Assembly (NCBI GenBank): GCA_016210495.1
Contig: JACQUC010000128.1
Location: forward strand, 1 to 60,990
Length of the DNA stretch: 60,990 bases
Source: Chloroflexota bacterium
GTDB lineage: Bacteria; Chloroflexota; FW602-bin22; JACPRP01
Reading direction: 5' to 3'
Numbering within the stretch: the stretch's first letter is position 1; the number at the start of each line of letters is the position of its first letter. Shown piece by piece: positions 16,911 to 25,862 of this stretch. The notes beneath the pieces were generated by a model that ran no database searches, had not been told where the DNA came from, and worked only from the letters and a program-made list of their open reading frames with translations. A program made the translations under genes and the position numbers.

Positions 16911-19766
16911 ATGTATACCATCCATTTTGAGCCAACGCTGTTTGTGTTCCTCGGGTCAAGTTCGGGGCAAGTGGGGTGGCGGCTGAAGGAACTGATAGAC
17001 CAGGTCTACGGGGATGTGCCCATCCTACGGTTCTTGTGGGTGGATACCGACAAGACGGTTGATCCATTGGCAGCGCGTTGGTTCTCAGATATGGAGCGAG
17101 CCGAACTGGTGGGATTCAACGCGGATGCGGTACTGGCGAACCTGAATAACTATCCTGCCATCATAGCCTGGTGGCCTCAGAATTCTCGGCTCAAGCCGGG
17201 CCACATTCAGCGCGGCGCCAACCAGATTCGCCTTGTCGGCCGACTCGCTCTCTTTCGCATGTACAACGAGCGTGACGCTGGTCCAGCTTTGGTCGACAAG
17301 CTACAAGCCGCAACTGCCGCACTGACCGAAATCGAGAAGATCGATCAAACCGAGGCCAAGAGCACCGAGATTGTGCAATACGTGGTCGAGCGCGGCAGCA
17401 CGCGGGTCTACATCGTCTCTTCGACCTGCGGGGGCACGGGAAGCTCCATGACCTTCGACATTGCGTACCTCTGCCGGCATTTCCTTCGCAACTCAAATCC
17501 GACTGTCGTTGGAATCTCGATGCTGCCCTCTGTCATCGACAAGGCGATTAGGAACGAATCTCAGACACAGAAGGAGAAGATTCGAGCCAATACCTATGCC
17601 TGGCTCAAGGAAAACGGGCACCTTTTGAGCAACCCGTCCTGGTACGTGCAGTATCCTGAGGGCGCTCCGGTCAGTCTCCAGGCGCCACCGTTCAACCTGA
17701 ACTTCTTGGTCGACATCGGCAATCAGGCTGGACATCGCTTCGATTCCGACGACGACGTATATAAGATGCTGGCGCTAGGCATCTTTCTCGACACTGGCTC
17801 GCCTATCGGTGGGGCCATCAGAGGCTTCAACGCCAATGTTAGCGTGTTAATGGAAGAGTTTTGCGGCTGCCTGCGAGCTTACAGTTCGCTTGCTGCTGCA
17901 TCCCTCGTGTACCCGGTGGATAAGATTAAGGATTACTGTGGCAACAGGCTGGCCCAAGCCGTTGTCCAACAGGGTTTCCTGGCCCCGGCAAAGTCCGAGA
18001 GCGCCTCGGAAGAGGCCTCGGCTGTGCTAGGACGGTTGAAGCTGCGGGATGCTGAGCTTCTGAAATCACTGCTTGCAGGCTGTCGCCTATCGAACTCCCA
18101 CCTGCCAGCCGCGAAGAAGGCTGAGAAGGTGGAAGAGATAACGTCTAAACTGAACCTCCAGGAAGCAGAGAACAAGGACGAGCTGCCAGAACAGGAGAAG
18201 AAGATCGAAGCTTCGGCGGAGAGTCTTCTGGCTCAGCTAAAGGACGATATCGAGTGTGAGGCAGCTACGATTGCCATCAAGCGAGGTGTGCGCCTCGCCC
18301 ACGCTGCTCTTGATTCCTTGGTGGCCGCCGTGGATGCGAAGGCGGAAATACCGGAATCCACGATATCGATGCTTGGCCTGAAGTCCCGCCTTACTAAGGT
18401 GGGGATCGATGAAAAGACATTGAGCGAGGCTAAAGACGAATATAAGCTAGCGCGAGAGCGTCTTCGAGCGTTGGAGGGGGGTGTTTCGCGGGTTTTGCAG
18501 AAGGCCGCGAGGCGTGGTAACTGGGCGCAAGACCGCGATAAGGCTCGTAACCAGTGTCTGGAATCGATGGCCAAGATCGACGACTACTCGCTTCAGCTCG
18601 CAGCTCAGAGACAGGCAAGCAACATATACGATCAGATGACAGATAAAGTCAAAGAGATCAGAAGCGAGCTTAACAAGGTGATTCAGAAGCTGGAGCGAAC
18701 GGCGGAGAGACTGGGGCAAGACGCCGATCATTCCCTGTCTGAGCGGGATACCAATGATGAGGTGTTCGAGGGAACCCTGGAGGCAGTCGACGCTGCCTAC
18801 ATCACAAACTTCTACAAGAGTCACGCCAAGAACCTCGACCCGAAGACAACTTTCGGAACGCTGGCCAACAGCCTCACGGTAACTGGAATGGACGATCTGA
18901 AGGCGTGGACAGAAGAAGGACTGGCCATGATGCTTCTGGAGCATAGCCGAACGTACTTTTCAGAGGATTTGGACAACACTTCGCTGCTGCAAGCGTTGAA
19001 TGACCATTATGGCAGCCGAGCACCGGCCGAAATTCGCGCCAAGTTTGACCGCCTGGTGCGCTACTGCAACCCCTTCTGGCAGTACGACAAGGACAGCGGA
19101 TGCCAGGGCCACGAGGGCAAGAGCATCATCGGCGTCGAAGACGAGAGCAGCCCCCTGATCCCGCCTGAATACCGCAACAACGTGCAGTTCGAGATCAGGA
19201 CAACAGGCTTCAAGCACCGAGTGGATGCAGTGCGGGTTCAGCACGGCCTGCCCGCCTTCCTACTGTCGGGCATGGACGATTGTAAAAGCTACTATACCGC
19301 CAAGCGAAAAGGAATGGACCCCTTGCACATCTTGCCTGAAGCCGAAATGGCCAGCGAAATCATGCCCGAAGAGAAGCAAGAAGCCCGCGACACCTTTGCA
19401 TTGGCATGGGCATTCAAATACATCGTCCAGATCGGTGAGTGGTATTACCTGGACAAAAGTAAGGAACATACGACCCGCGGAATGCATCCTGGCAGGGATA
19501 ACCGGCTCGACCAGGGGCGCATTAAAGCCGAAGACGTTTTCGTTCGAAAAGACGAGGCCGTCCGCACCCTCGCCGAACTGATGGATCGCGAAATAGAGGC
19601 AATGGGAAATCTTGCCGCCATAAAGCTGCTGGATGATACCACAGCCGATCACAAGGCGACGGTCGCCAAGATAGGTATTGGCAATGACGACCTTCGCCGC
19701 CAGTACGAAAAGGAGATCCGTGCACTAGAAGCAAAGCAGCGCAAGTTGGGCCGCCTGGGACCATAA
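16911..19766 (+). CDS. tubulin/FtsZ-like GTPase (Tub_2-like)
   Basis: The 951-aa protein starts at the ATG at 16911, seven bases after AAGGAGG. The first 350 residues show tubulin-superfamily features: an N-terminal glycine loop FLGSSSGQVGWRL (13-25), a FLWVDTDK strand (41-48), GANQIRLVGRLALF (102-115) and the nucleotide-binding T4 loop STCGGTGSSMTFD (171-183). The remainder is long helical and coiled-coil sequence (about 380-620), then a C-terminal domain. FtsZ is about 380 aa, so the C-terminal two thirds is family-specific. Large tubulin-like proteins of this type have been described from genome comparison and linked to membrane remodelling. This one is probably a cytoplasmic GTP-dependent polymer or switch acting with the membrane proteins beside it. 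Confidence 0.85.
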   Translation: MYTIHFEPTLFVFLGSSSGQVGWRLKELIDQVYGDVPILRFLWVDTDKTVDPLAARWFSDMERAELVGFNADAVLANLNNYPAIIAWWPQNSRLKPGHIQRGANQIRLVGRLALFRMYNERDAGPALVDKLQAATAALTEIEKIDQTEAKSTEIVQYVVERGSTRVYIVSSTCGGTGSSMTFDIAYLCRHFLRNSNPTVVGISMLPSVIDKAIRNESQTQKEKIRANTYAWLKENGHLLSNPSWYVQYPEGAPVSLQAPPFNLNFLVDIGNQAGHRFDSDDDVYKMLALGIFLDTGSPIGGAIRGFNANVSVLMEEFCGCLRAYSSLAAASLVYPVDKIKDYCGNRLAQAVVQQGFLAPAKSESASEEASAVLGRLKLRDAELLKSLLAGCRLSNSHLPAAKKAEKVEEITSKLNLQEAENKDELPEQEKKIEASAESLLAQLKDDIECEAATIAIKRGVRLAHAALDSLVAAVDAKAEIPESTISMLGLKSRLTKVGIDEKTLSEAKDEYKLARERLRALEGGVSRVLQKAARRGNWAQDRDKARNQCLESMAKIDDYSLQLAAQRQASNIYDQMTDKVKEIRSELNKVIQKLERTAERLGQDADHSLSERDTNDEVFEGTLEAVDAAYITNFYKSHAKNLDPKTTFGTLANSLTVTGMDDLKAWTEEGLAMMLLEHSRTYFSEDLDNTSLLQALNDHYGSRAPAEIRAKFDRLVRYCNPFWQYDKDSGCQGHEGKSIIGVEDESSPLIPPEYRNNVQFEIRTTGFKHRVDAVRVQHGLPAFLLSGMDDCKSYYTAKRKGMDPLHILPEAEMASEIMPEEKQEARDTFALAWAFKYIVQIGEWYYLDKSKEHTTRGMHPGRDNRLDQGRIKAEDVFVRKDEAVRTLAELMDREIEAMGNLAAIKLLDDTTADHKATVAKIGIGNDDLRRQYEKEIRALEAKQRKLGRLGP

Positions 19767-19843
19767 CAGAGCCTTGGAGTCGCTAATAAATGAATGAAAT
19801 GGTGCAAGAATCAGCGCGCATAATATTGGGATAGGGAAACGCA

Positions 19844-22306
19844 ATGAACGCGCACGATGATGCCAATAGCGTCTCGGTTTTGGCCAGCCCATCACTTGTG
19901 CTGGGCATTGGAAAGCTGGGATCCGTCGTGGTTGCCGACGTTGAGCGAATCTTTCTGGCGGGCGACAAGCGTCGGGCTGCGGTGACCTATTGTCTCAGCC
20001 TCTCGGGCAATGGTGGCGAACTCTCTCTCGTGCCCGTTCGCAATGCGCAACCGGGGGAGGCGACGAGCGTAGTGTCTCGTCGCGACGCCTACCAGATCGC
20101 GATAGCGAAACTGGATCAGTGGCGGGATGGACTGGAAGATGCTCTGCACGACCTGCGCTCCCACGAGCGCCTAATTGCGGCGGGTCTGGGCGACGTTCGG
20201 GCACCGAGCATGGACGTTATCGTTGTAGCGGGCCTGACCGATCCGCTGGCAGCCGGCATTCTCATCCCTTTGGCCTGCGCTGTCCACGAACTCCTGGCAG
20301 CCGAACCGGAGGGCATGGCTCATTTCCTGTTGAGTACCGCTAGCTTCCCTAGCGATCAAGAAGACGAGCAGACCGAAGCACAGATGTACGCGATCCTCAA
20401 GGAACTGAATACTTTTGCCGACCCGTCGTGCATATCGCGTTTCCAGCAATTGGCCAGTGCGCTGGCTATGGAGAAAGCCGACGCACTGACGTGCCGTATT
20501 TACCTCTTCGACCGCCGCAAGGACGGGATGCGAGAGGTAAGAGATCAGGCCGAATTGCAAGTGATCATGGGCAACGCCGTGCTGGCCCTTCTCTCTGGGG
20601 GACTGGCGCAGCACGCGGGCCGCAGGGTGCCCGAGTTAGAGAGGCTCGAAAAGAGGGCTTTCTACAGCGGCGCGGGAGCAACAGCCCTAGTCTTCGAGCC
20701 CGAGCCACTTATCCAGGCGTGCGCCAGTCGCCAGGGGGCGAGGTTCCTCAATGCGGAGATGGGGGTATCTTCCGTTGCCAATGCCAAACTGGCCACAGAC
20801 TGTGCCATTAAGATTGAGGATCAGATGGGCAGCCTCCGCAACTGGTTGGAGCGGCTGGCTGCCAACACTCCTTGCCAGGTGGAGGCTGAAGGCGACGAGC
20901 TGCACTTCGGTATCCACTTCACCGGCTTTCAGTTCGGCCGCATTCCTAAGGAGGACTGGGCTAATGCCATAGCCAACTACGATGCCCTCTTCGGACGCAC
21001 GAAGATGCCTCGGCACAAGCAGACAGTAGAAGATAACGCTGCTGGCCTGAGTGAGATCGTCTTGGCCACGGTGGATGCCAGCATCGATGCCCTGCCACAA
21101 AGGGCACGTTTGTACCCTGGCGGCCTGAAGACGGCCAAAAGAGCACTTAAGGAGTTGGACGAGAAGATAAGAGACCGTGAGGATGTTATCTCTGCGGGAA
21201 GTCGGTCGATGCCTTTGGACGAGGATGAGGATCTCAATGCCCTGGCGCTGGCTACCTGTAATTACCCAGACTTGCCCGCCTTCTTCGGTCGGCTGCTGAT
21301 AATGTGCGTGGTCGAGGCTTACGTGCTCAGCGCCTTGGGCTCCGGTCTCCAGCAGTGGATACCGGCAGGTCAGTTTCTCGGGTGGATTCTCGCCTTGCTG
21401 GCGTGCGCTGTGACCGTAGGGGCCTACGTCTTCTGGCTCTGGCGGGTGGGCCAGCGAATCATCGCGCTGCGGGAGCACTGCGTGACTAACGCCGAGCATA
21501 AATATGCCAGTTTGCTTGAGCAGGCTGCACGTGAACAGCTTAAGGCCCTTTGCACACAGGTGCGCAGCAGAATAACCAAAGGGTTGGAGGATCTGGGCAA
21601 GCTCGACGAAAAGGTTACCGAGGCCCAAGGTCAACTCGCCGGACAGTGGATAGCGTATGCCGGGGGTGATATGAACCTTGAGGACAAACCACAAGATCGG
21701 GACGGCAGCGACGGGAGCCCATTTCGCCCGTCGCCCATCGATGACGGCATTGTCAACTGGGTCTACAATGGCTGGGGGCAGAAGCCGGCGGACATGCGGC
21801 GGCCGGTGCTCGAAGAACACGATCTGTTGCACGGCTGGCGTGAGGTGACGACCGAGACGCTGGTGAAGCGATTACAGGACTATGGTTGCAAGGTTTTCGC
21901 TCCGGTGTGGAACGTCACCTTGGCGGAGATACTTGATCTCCGCGGACACGACGATACACAGGAACTTCTCACCGGATTGGCGAGGGACGCGGTACCGCTA
22001 CTGCGAGCCAATTTCGATCGTCTTGGGGGTGGCGCCTACGCCCAACCGATGCATTACGTGCTGGTGCAGGACCCTAGGAAGCCCGCACTCAGCCCCGTGC
22101 TGCGCGGTCCCCTCGCTGACTACACAGTGGTTACGACAGGTGACCCTTACGTTGCTGTCTGCTGCCGGCTCCGGCACATGATCCCACTCGCGGCGCTGCG
22201 TGACTTGATAGTTCGCGGCCGCAAGGAGTATGGAGCGATGGAACCAGACAAGCGCAAGGCGTTACATCTCTTTGATGAATGGGTCGACTTGCCAGATGAG
22301 GTATAA
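19844..22306 (+). CDS. tubulin-like partner protein with membrane helices
   Basis: This 820-aa protein begins with SLVLGIGKLGSVVVADVE, a glycine loop in the position of the tubulin T1 loop, then alternating strands and helices. A VIVVAGLTDPLAAGILIPLACA segment lies where the T4 loop would be, but it lacks the GGTGS glycine run. I infer a tubulin-like fold without GTP binding. Two hydrophobic helices (about 481-500 and 506-530) are followed by a basic, coiled-coil cytoplasmic part. The gene lies 77 bases after the GTPase gene and four bases before the transglutaminase gene, so it is within one operon. It could tether the tubulin-like filament to the membrane. The fold assignment needs structure prediction. 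Confidence 0.65.
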   Translation: MNAHDDANSVSVLASPSLVLGIGKLGSVVVADVERIFLAGDKRRAAVTYCLSLSGNGGELSLVPVRNAQPGEATSVVSRRDAYQIAIAKLDQWRDGLEDALHDLRSHERLIAAGLGDVRAPSMDVIVVAGLTDPLAAGILIPLACAVHELLAAEPEGMAHFLLSTASFPSDQEDEQTEAQMYAILKELNTFADPSCISRFQQLASALAMEKADALTCRIYLFDRRKDGMREVRDQAELQVIMGNAVLALLSGGLAQHAGRRVPELERLEKRAFYSGAGATALVFEPEPLIQACASRQGARFLNAEMGVSSVANAKLATDCAIKIEDQMGSLRNWLERLAANTPCQVEAEGDELHFGIHFTGFQFGRIPKEDWANAIANYDALFGRTKMPRHKQTVEDNAAGLSEIVLATVDASIDALPQRARLYPGGLKTAKRALKELDEKIRDREDVISAGSRSMPLDEDEDLNALALATCNYPDLPAFFGRLLIMCVVEAYVLSALGSGLQQWIPAGQFLGWILALLACAVTVGAYVFWLWRVGQRIIALREHCVTNAEHKYASLLEQAAREQLKALCTQVRSRITKGLEDLGKLDEKVTEAQGQLAGQWIAYAGGDMNLEDKPQDRDGSDGSPFRPSPIDDGIVNWVYNGWGQKPADMRRPVLEEHDLLHGWREVTTETLVKRLQDYGCKVFAPVWNVTLAEILDLRGHDDTQELLTGLARDAVPLLRANFDRLGGGAYAQPMHYVLVQDPRKPALSPVLRGPLADYTVVTTGDPYVAVCCRLRHMIPLAALRDLIVRGRKEYGAMEPDKRKALHLFDEWVDLPDEV

Positions 22307-22310
22307 AAGT

Positions 22311-23504
22311 ATGGTTACCCACAGACAGATTCTGGCTTCCAGGCATTCCTTTCCGGCATTCCTACTGTTCGTCGCACTTCTTTACGTGCTGCCCGTGCAG
22401 GCCGTCCTGCGACTTGCCTTCGCACCTCTCACGTGGTCTGTGCCTGCCCTCGACCTCTCGGGCGTGCCGAATCCGCTAACCTTACAAGTGAACCCTGCTT
22501 ACGCCATCGCTCTAACTGTTTGCTTCTTGATAGTTTACCTGTTCGTAGCGGCCGCGATGCGACTTGTGCGAGCCTATCGCTGGGACGCAGCCACTGCCTG
22601 GCTCGATACTGTTACCAGCCTCAAGGGCCTGCGTGCGATGGACGGGCCGCTTGCCCTGGTGCTCCCACTGATAACCCTCGGCTTCGCTGCCATTACCCCT
22701 TTCTGGCACACGGAAAACGTGGCTGTGCTGGGCCTGCTGGGCTGGTTTAGCCTAGCGGCCAATCGGTCCGGACGGCCTGCAGAGATCGCGCCCGCACCGC
22801 TGCCCGTACCCGTCGTACCGCTTCCCCAGAAGGATGTAGCTGATGGTAATGTACTTAAGCAATTTGTGTGGCACTTCCCGAACCGCGCTGGCTCACGCCC
22901 AGGAATCTCTGAATCGCCATTCGCCGTGGAGCTGCGCATCAGCGACGCTCGCTATGCGGAGTATCGCAACCGTCCGAGAGAACTGGACGAACGCAAATGG
23001 GATATCTACGTCATCGCTTCGATTGCCGAATCCGAGGTGCTAGCGGGGAGGTTACTAGACCTGGGTCGTGAGCGTGGCTTCCGCCCCTACGATCAGGTCA
23101 GCAATACTCTCGCTTTCACCCAGCAATGCATCCGCTATGCCCACGACCAGGCGCCGGATACAGGCGAGCTCATTGAGTACCCTAAGTACCCGATCGAGAC
23201 GCTGATGGAAGAAGCAGGCGACTGCGAAGACCAAGCCATCCTGACCGCTGCTTTACTAAAGCGAATGGGCTACGACGTGGCATTGCTGTTTTGTCCGGGC
23301 CACGCAGCTTTAGGCGTCGCCGGCGCGCAAGGGTTACCAGGAACGTACTTTACCGATCCATCGACCGGCATCCAGTACTTCTATGCCGAAACAACTGGCG
23401 ATGGCTGGATCCTGGGCGAATTGCCAAAGGACTTGGAACAGTTCCTCAGCACTGGGAAGTTTGATATCGTACCTGTGGTAATGCGCGTTACGGGAGCACA
23501 GTAG
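22311..23504 (+). CDS. membrane-anchored transglutaminase-like protein
   Basis: The 397-aa protein starts at the ATG at 22311 behind GAGGT, four bases after the previous stop. Three to four N-terminal hydrophobic helices are followed by a transglutaminase-like domain (about 200-390). The candidate catalytic Cys is in GDCEDQAIL (near residue 303), His in CPGHAALGV (near 329) and an acidic third residue in YAETTGDGW (near 358). Such domains cleave or crosslink peptides or cell-wall material. The topology puts the domain next to the membrane; which side is unclear. Its tight spacing with the tubulin-like genes argues for a shared process. Confidence 0.83.
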   Translation: MVTHRQILASRHSFPAFLLFVALLYVLPVQAVLRLAFAPLTWSVPALDLSGVPNPLTLQVNPAYAIALTVCFLIVYLFVAAAMRLVRAYRWDAATAWLDTVTSLKGLRAMDGPLALVLPLITLGFAAITPFWHTENVAVLGLLGWFSLAANRSGRPAEIAPAPLPVPVVPLPQKDVADGNVLKQFVWHFPNRAGSRPGISESPFAVELRISDARYAEYRNRPRELDERKWDIYVIASIAESEVLAGRLLDLGRERGFRPYDQVSNTLAFTQQCIRYAHDQAPDTGELIEYPKYPIETLMEEAGDCEDQAILTAALLKRMGYDVALLFCPGHAALGVAGAQGLPGTYFTDPSTGIQYFYAETTGDGWILGELPKDLEQFLSTGKFDIVPVVMRVTGAQ

Positions 23505-23616
23505 AGCACCATCATTTAACGAATTGTGGTGGTTCTGAATGCTTTGGGCGAAACTGTGAGACGACGCAGATGTTGTGGCGATGTCGTCGTAAATAATCAA
23601 CTATTACATCAGCTCT

Positions 23617-23738
23617 GTATCTATTCAGACTTTCGCCGAAGATGCAACGGCAGGCCAGGACGCCCATTACTGTTGTTCCCCATGCAGCGCGCTCTTGCCG
23701 CTCACTGCGGCGCAAATTGGCAAAGTCTGAATAGATAC
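23617..23738. repeat. 122-bp element with 17-bp perfect terminal inverted repeats
   Basis: GTATCTATTCAGACTTT (23617-23633) is repeated as its exact complement at 23722-23738, enclosing 88 bases with no gene. It sits in the 352-base gap between the transglutaminase and CorA-like genes. No clear target-site duplication is visible, so it may be a small non-autonomous transposon remnant or a regulatory stem. Confidence 0.6.
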
Positions 23739-23856
23739 CCCCACCGAGATGGCCGACTGGCTGGCTAAGGCCATGCGAGCGATGCAGCGCTGCTATAGCG
23801 GGCGTTATGCGAAGCCAATATTGGTCTGGACGAACAGCGCTGCAGGAGGGGCAGGC

Positions 23857-25452
23857 ATGAAGATCGCCAGAGACATATCTTTTATCAACTTCGTTTACCC
23901 TTTTCTGTTCGACGCCAATACTATGCCGGGTCGAGTACGGGCCATCGACCAGGCGTACTGGCAGCCAAGGGAAGGACAATCGCTCAAGGTATGGGTTCAG
24001 CGAAAATTCCCTGAGAAGGAGTTGCTGACCCACGTGGCCCGCTATCTCAACCCCACCGACGACACGTCTCCCACCGCGCGCCTGTGGGAACTGGCGAAGG
24101 ACCCCTTGCAATTCCCATCGGGGCTCGGGAGGGACAAGGATTGGGCGCTGGTCTGGCGAGACGGCGAGGTTCCGTTTCGACTCGAGTCCTTGCAGCTTAT
24201 CCTCTTTGGCGTTGGCATCGGGTTCATTACCGCGTGTGTGAAGCCCAGGCCCCGAGGAAAAGAGGGTCAAGCGCTCGGAACGGATGACTGGCTGAATCTG
24301 CTGCACTACTTTCGGTTCGCTCGCCAACAGCGTGACGTCCGGATCAAGATACGAACTCGCACAGGACCGGGACGGTTCAGCCCCTTCTTTCCCGAGCCTG
24401 CCGGTGGTCTGCTCGGCCACCCGGAAGGGATCGGGGGCTTTCTCGACGTACTGGACGCTCTGATACGGACGGGCTCCACCGAGCTGGATAGTAAGGCATG
24501 GTGGCGAGAGGTGTTCATTTCCGGCGAACTGCTGCCCTTTGCTACCCTCTACGTGGACGAGGTGGACGAAAAGGAAATACCGACCCTGACTTACCGACTT
24601 CGCAACTTCTTCCATGCCCGCCAGGAAATCGTTCCCACTCCCGGCGATCTTCGGCTGGAGAACGACCCTGGTCTGCTTCCCTACGCCAACAGTATGTGGT
24701 TCATCTTCTCCCTAGATGGCGGTGCTTTCGTGGCCTATGATGCGCCGACGAAGGATTTCTTCCGGGGCACTTTGCCCAACCACCTGCAAAACGAGTACTT
24801 CCTGTTGCTTATCCTGGCCCTACATCAGCGCTTTGCGCTCATGGAGCTTTCGGAGGATGTTGCCAAGAGCTGGCCGGTGGGCAGTGAGACGAGCGTCGCT
24901 CCGCAACGCAAGGACGCGTTCGACCTGATTAGAGATCGTCTGCTGCAGTTCACTGCGCGAGGCTACTTCGCCCAGGTGATGCAGCGCGAGCATCCTCACC
25001 GCTGCTATCGCAAGTGGCAGGAGGTGTTCCAGGTGGAGCGGCTGTACCAGGAAGTGAAGGATGAGGTGGGCGAGATGTACAATTGGCTCCTGATGAAGCA
25101 AAACGAGCAGATCCAGCAGTGGCAGGCAGAGGAGAATAAGCGACTGGACGCCGTGGCACGGCAGCAGCAATTGGCAGAAGAACGGTCAAGACGGCTCGAG
25201 TGGTGGCTAGGTGGAGTCGCGGCCTTTTTGGGTCCCACGGCCCTGGCCTTATCCTATTTGGACGCGCTCGGTGTGCAGAGCACCTGGGATACCCCGGCCC
25301 TGGGCATTGTGGTGGGATTGGTAGCCGGAGCCATCTTGTTCACGATAGGCGGCAAGATCCACGGCGTAGGCCCGTCAGGGGGGTTCAGGATTCTGTTGGG
25401 GAAGCCCGTTGGTCGAGACGTTGAACGTAGCGAGGGGAGCGAGGCTCAATAG
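23857..25452 (+). CDS. large protein with CorA-like C-terminal membrane region
   Basis: The 531-aa protein starts at the ATG at 23857, seven bases after AGGAGG; the frame is open upstream but without a ribosome site. Residues 1-350 form a soluble domain I do not recognise. Residues about 360-450 are a long charged helical coiled coil, followed by two transmembrane helices (about 451-470 and 480-500) and a short basic tail. This resembles CorA-type Mg2+ channels, but the GMN pore motif between the helices is absent (the loop reads DALGVQSTWDTPALG). A sensor or effector pore is therefore more likely than an Mg2+ importer. It is the last gene of the run that starts at 12565. Confidence 0.65.
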   Translation: MKIARDISFINFVYPFLFDANTMPGRVRAIDQAYWQPREGQSLKVWVQRKFPEKELLTHVARYLNPTDDTSPTARLWELAKDPLQFPSGLGRDKDWALVWRDGEVPFRLESLQLILFGVGIGFITACVKPRPRGKEGQALGTDDWLNLLHYFRFARQQRDVRIKIRTRTGPGRFSPFFPEPAGGLLGHPEGIGGFLDVLDALIRTGSTELDSKAWWREVFISGELLPFATLYVDEVDEKEIPTLTYRLRNFFHARQEIVPTPGDLRLENDPGLLPYANSMWFIFSLDGGAFVAYDAPTKDFFRGTLPNHLQNEYFLLLILALHQRFALMELSEDVAKSWPVGSETSVAPQRKDAFDLIRDRLLQFTARGYFAQVMQREHPHRCYRKWQEVFQVERLYQEVKDEVGEMYNWLLMKQNEQIQQWQAEENKRLDAVARQQQLAEERSRRLEWWLGGVAAFLGPTALALSYLDALGVQSTWDTPALGIVVGLVAGAILFTIGGKIHGVGPSGGFRILLGKPVGRDVERSEGSEAQ

Positions 25453-25862
25453 GAGCAGCGATATGTCGAACGTGAAGTGAAGTCGGGCACTGCTGGGGGC
25501 TTGCAGTGCTTGCCAATATGCTAGTGGGCGAGTGTTAGGCTTCGATGCAGTGGTCGCCTGCTTACATCGGACTCACAACTTGACGTTGGTCCGCAAGTCA
25601 TATTGTCCTGTGCACCGGCCAGGCCGGCCAACAACCCTTGCAGAGGAGGCGGCAAACAGCTAACATGATATCAGGCATTCAGGTGCCTCTAATCTTGGAG
25701 AAAGCCCTGACTCCCTTCTTTGAGAACCGATACAGACAACGGTTTCCGATCGGAACGACATGCCAGTCGGGACCTTCCCGGGTCTGGCCAGCACTGTGCG
25801 GAAGAACGCATCATTTGGGGACAAACCTGTCCGCGTCTACTGATGTTGAAGGGAAAGGCCCG
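25453..25862 (+). other. spacer without a recognisable gene
   Basis: The spacer holds a weak possible promoter (TTGACG 25580, TATTGT 25601, spacing only 15). The methyltransferase frame stays open upstream to 25638, but that part lacks family similarity. Confidence 0.4.

Noticed and set aside
20687..21832. 381-aa reverse frame inside the tubulin-like partner gene
   Set aside because: Antisense shadow without a ribosome site or recognisable domain; the forward gene has convincing context.
23512..24615. 367-aa reverse frame
   Set aside because: Antisense to the CorA-like gene, whose start has a strong ribosome site.
23857..25452. Mg2+ transporter CorA
   Set aside because: No GMN motif between the two membrane helices and an unrelated N-terminal domain.
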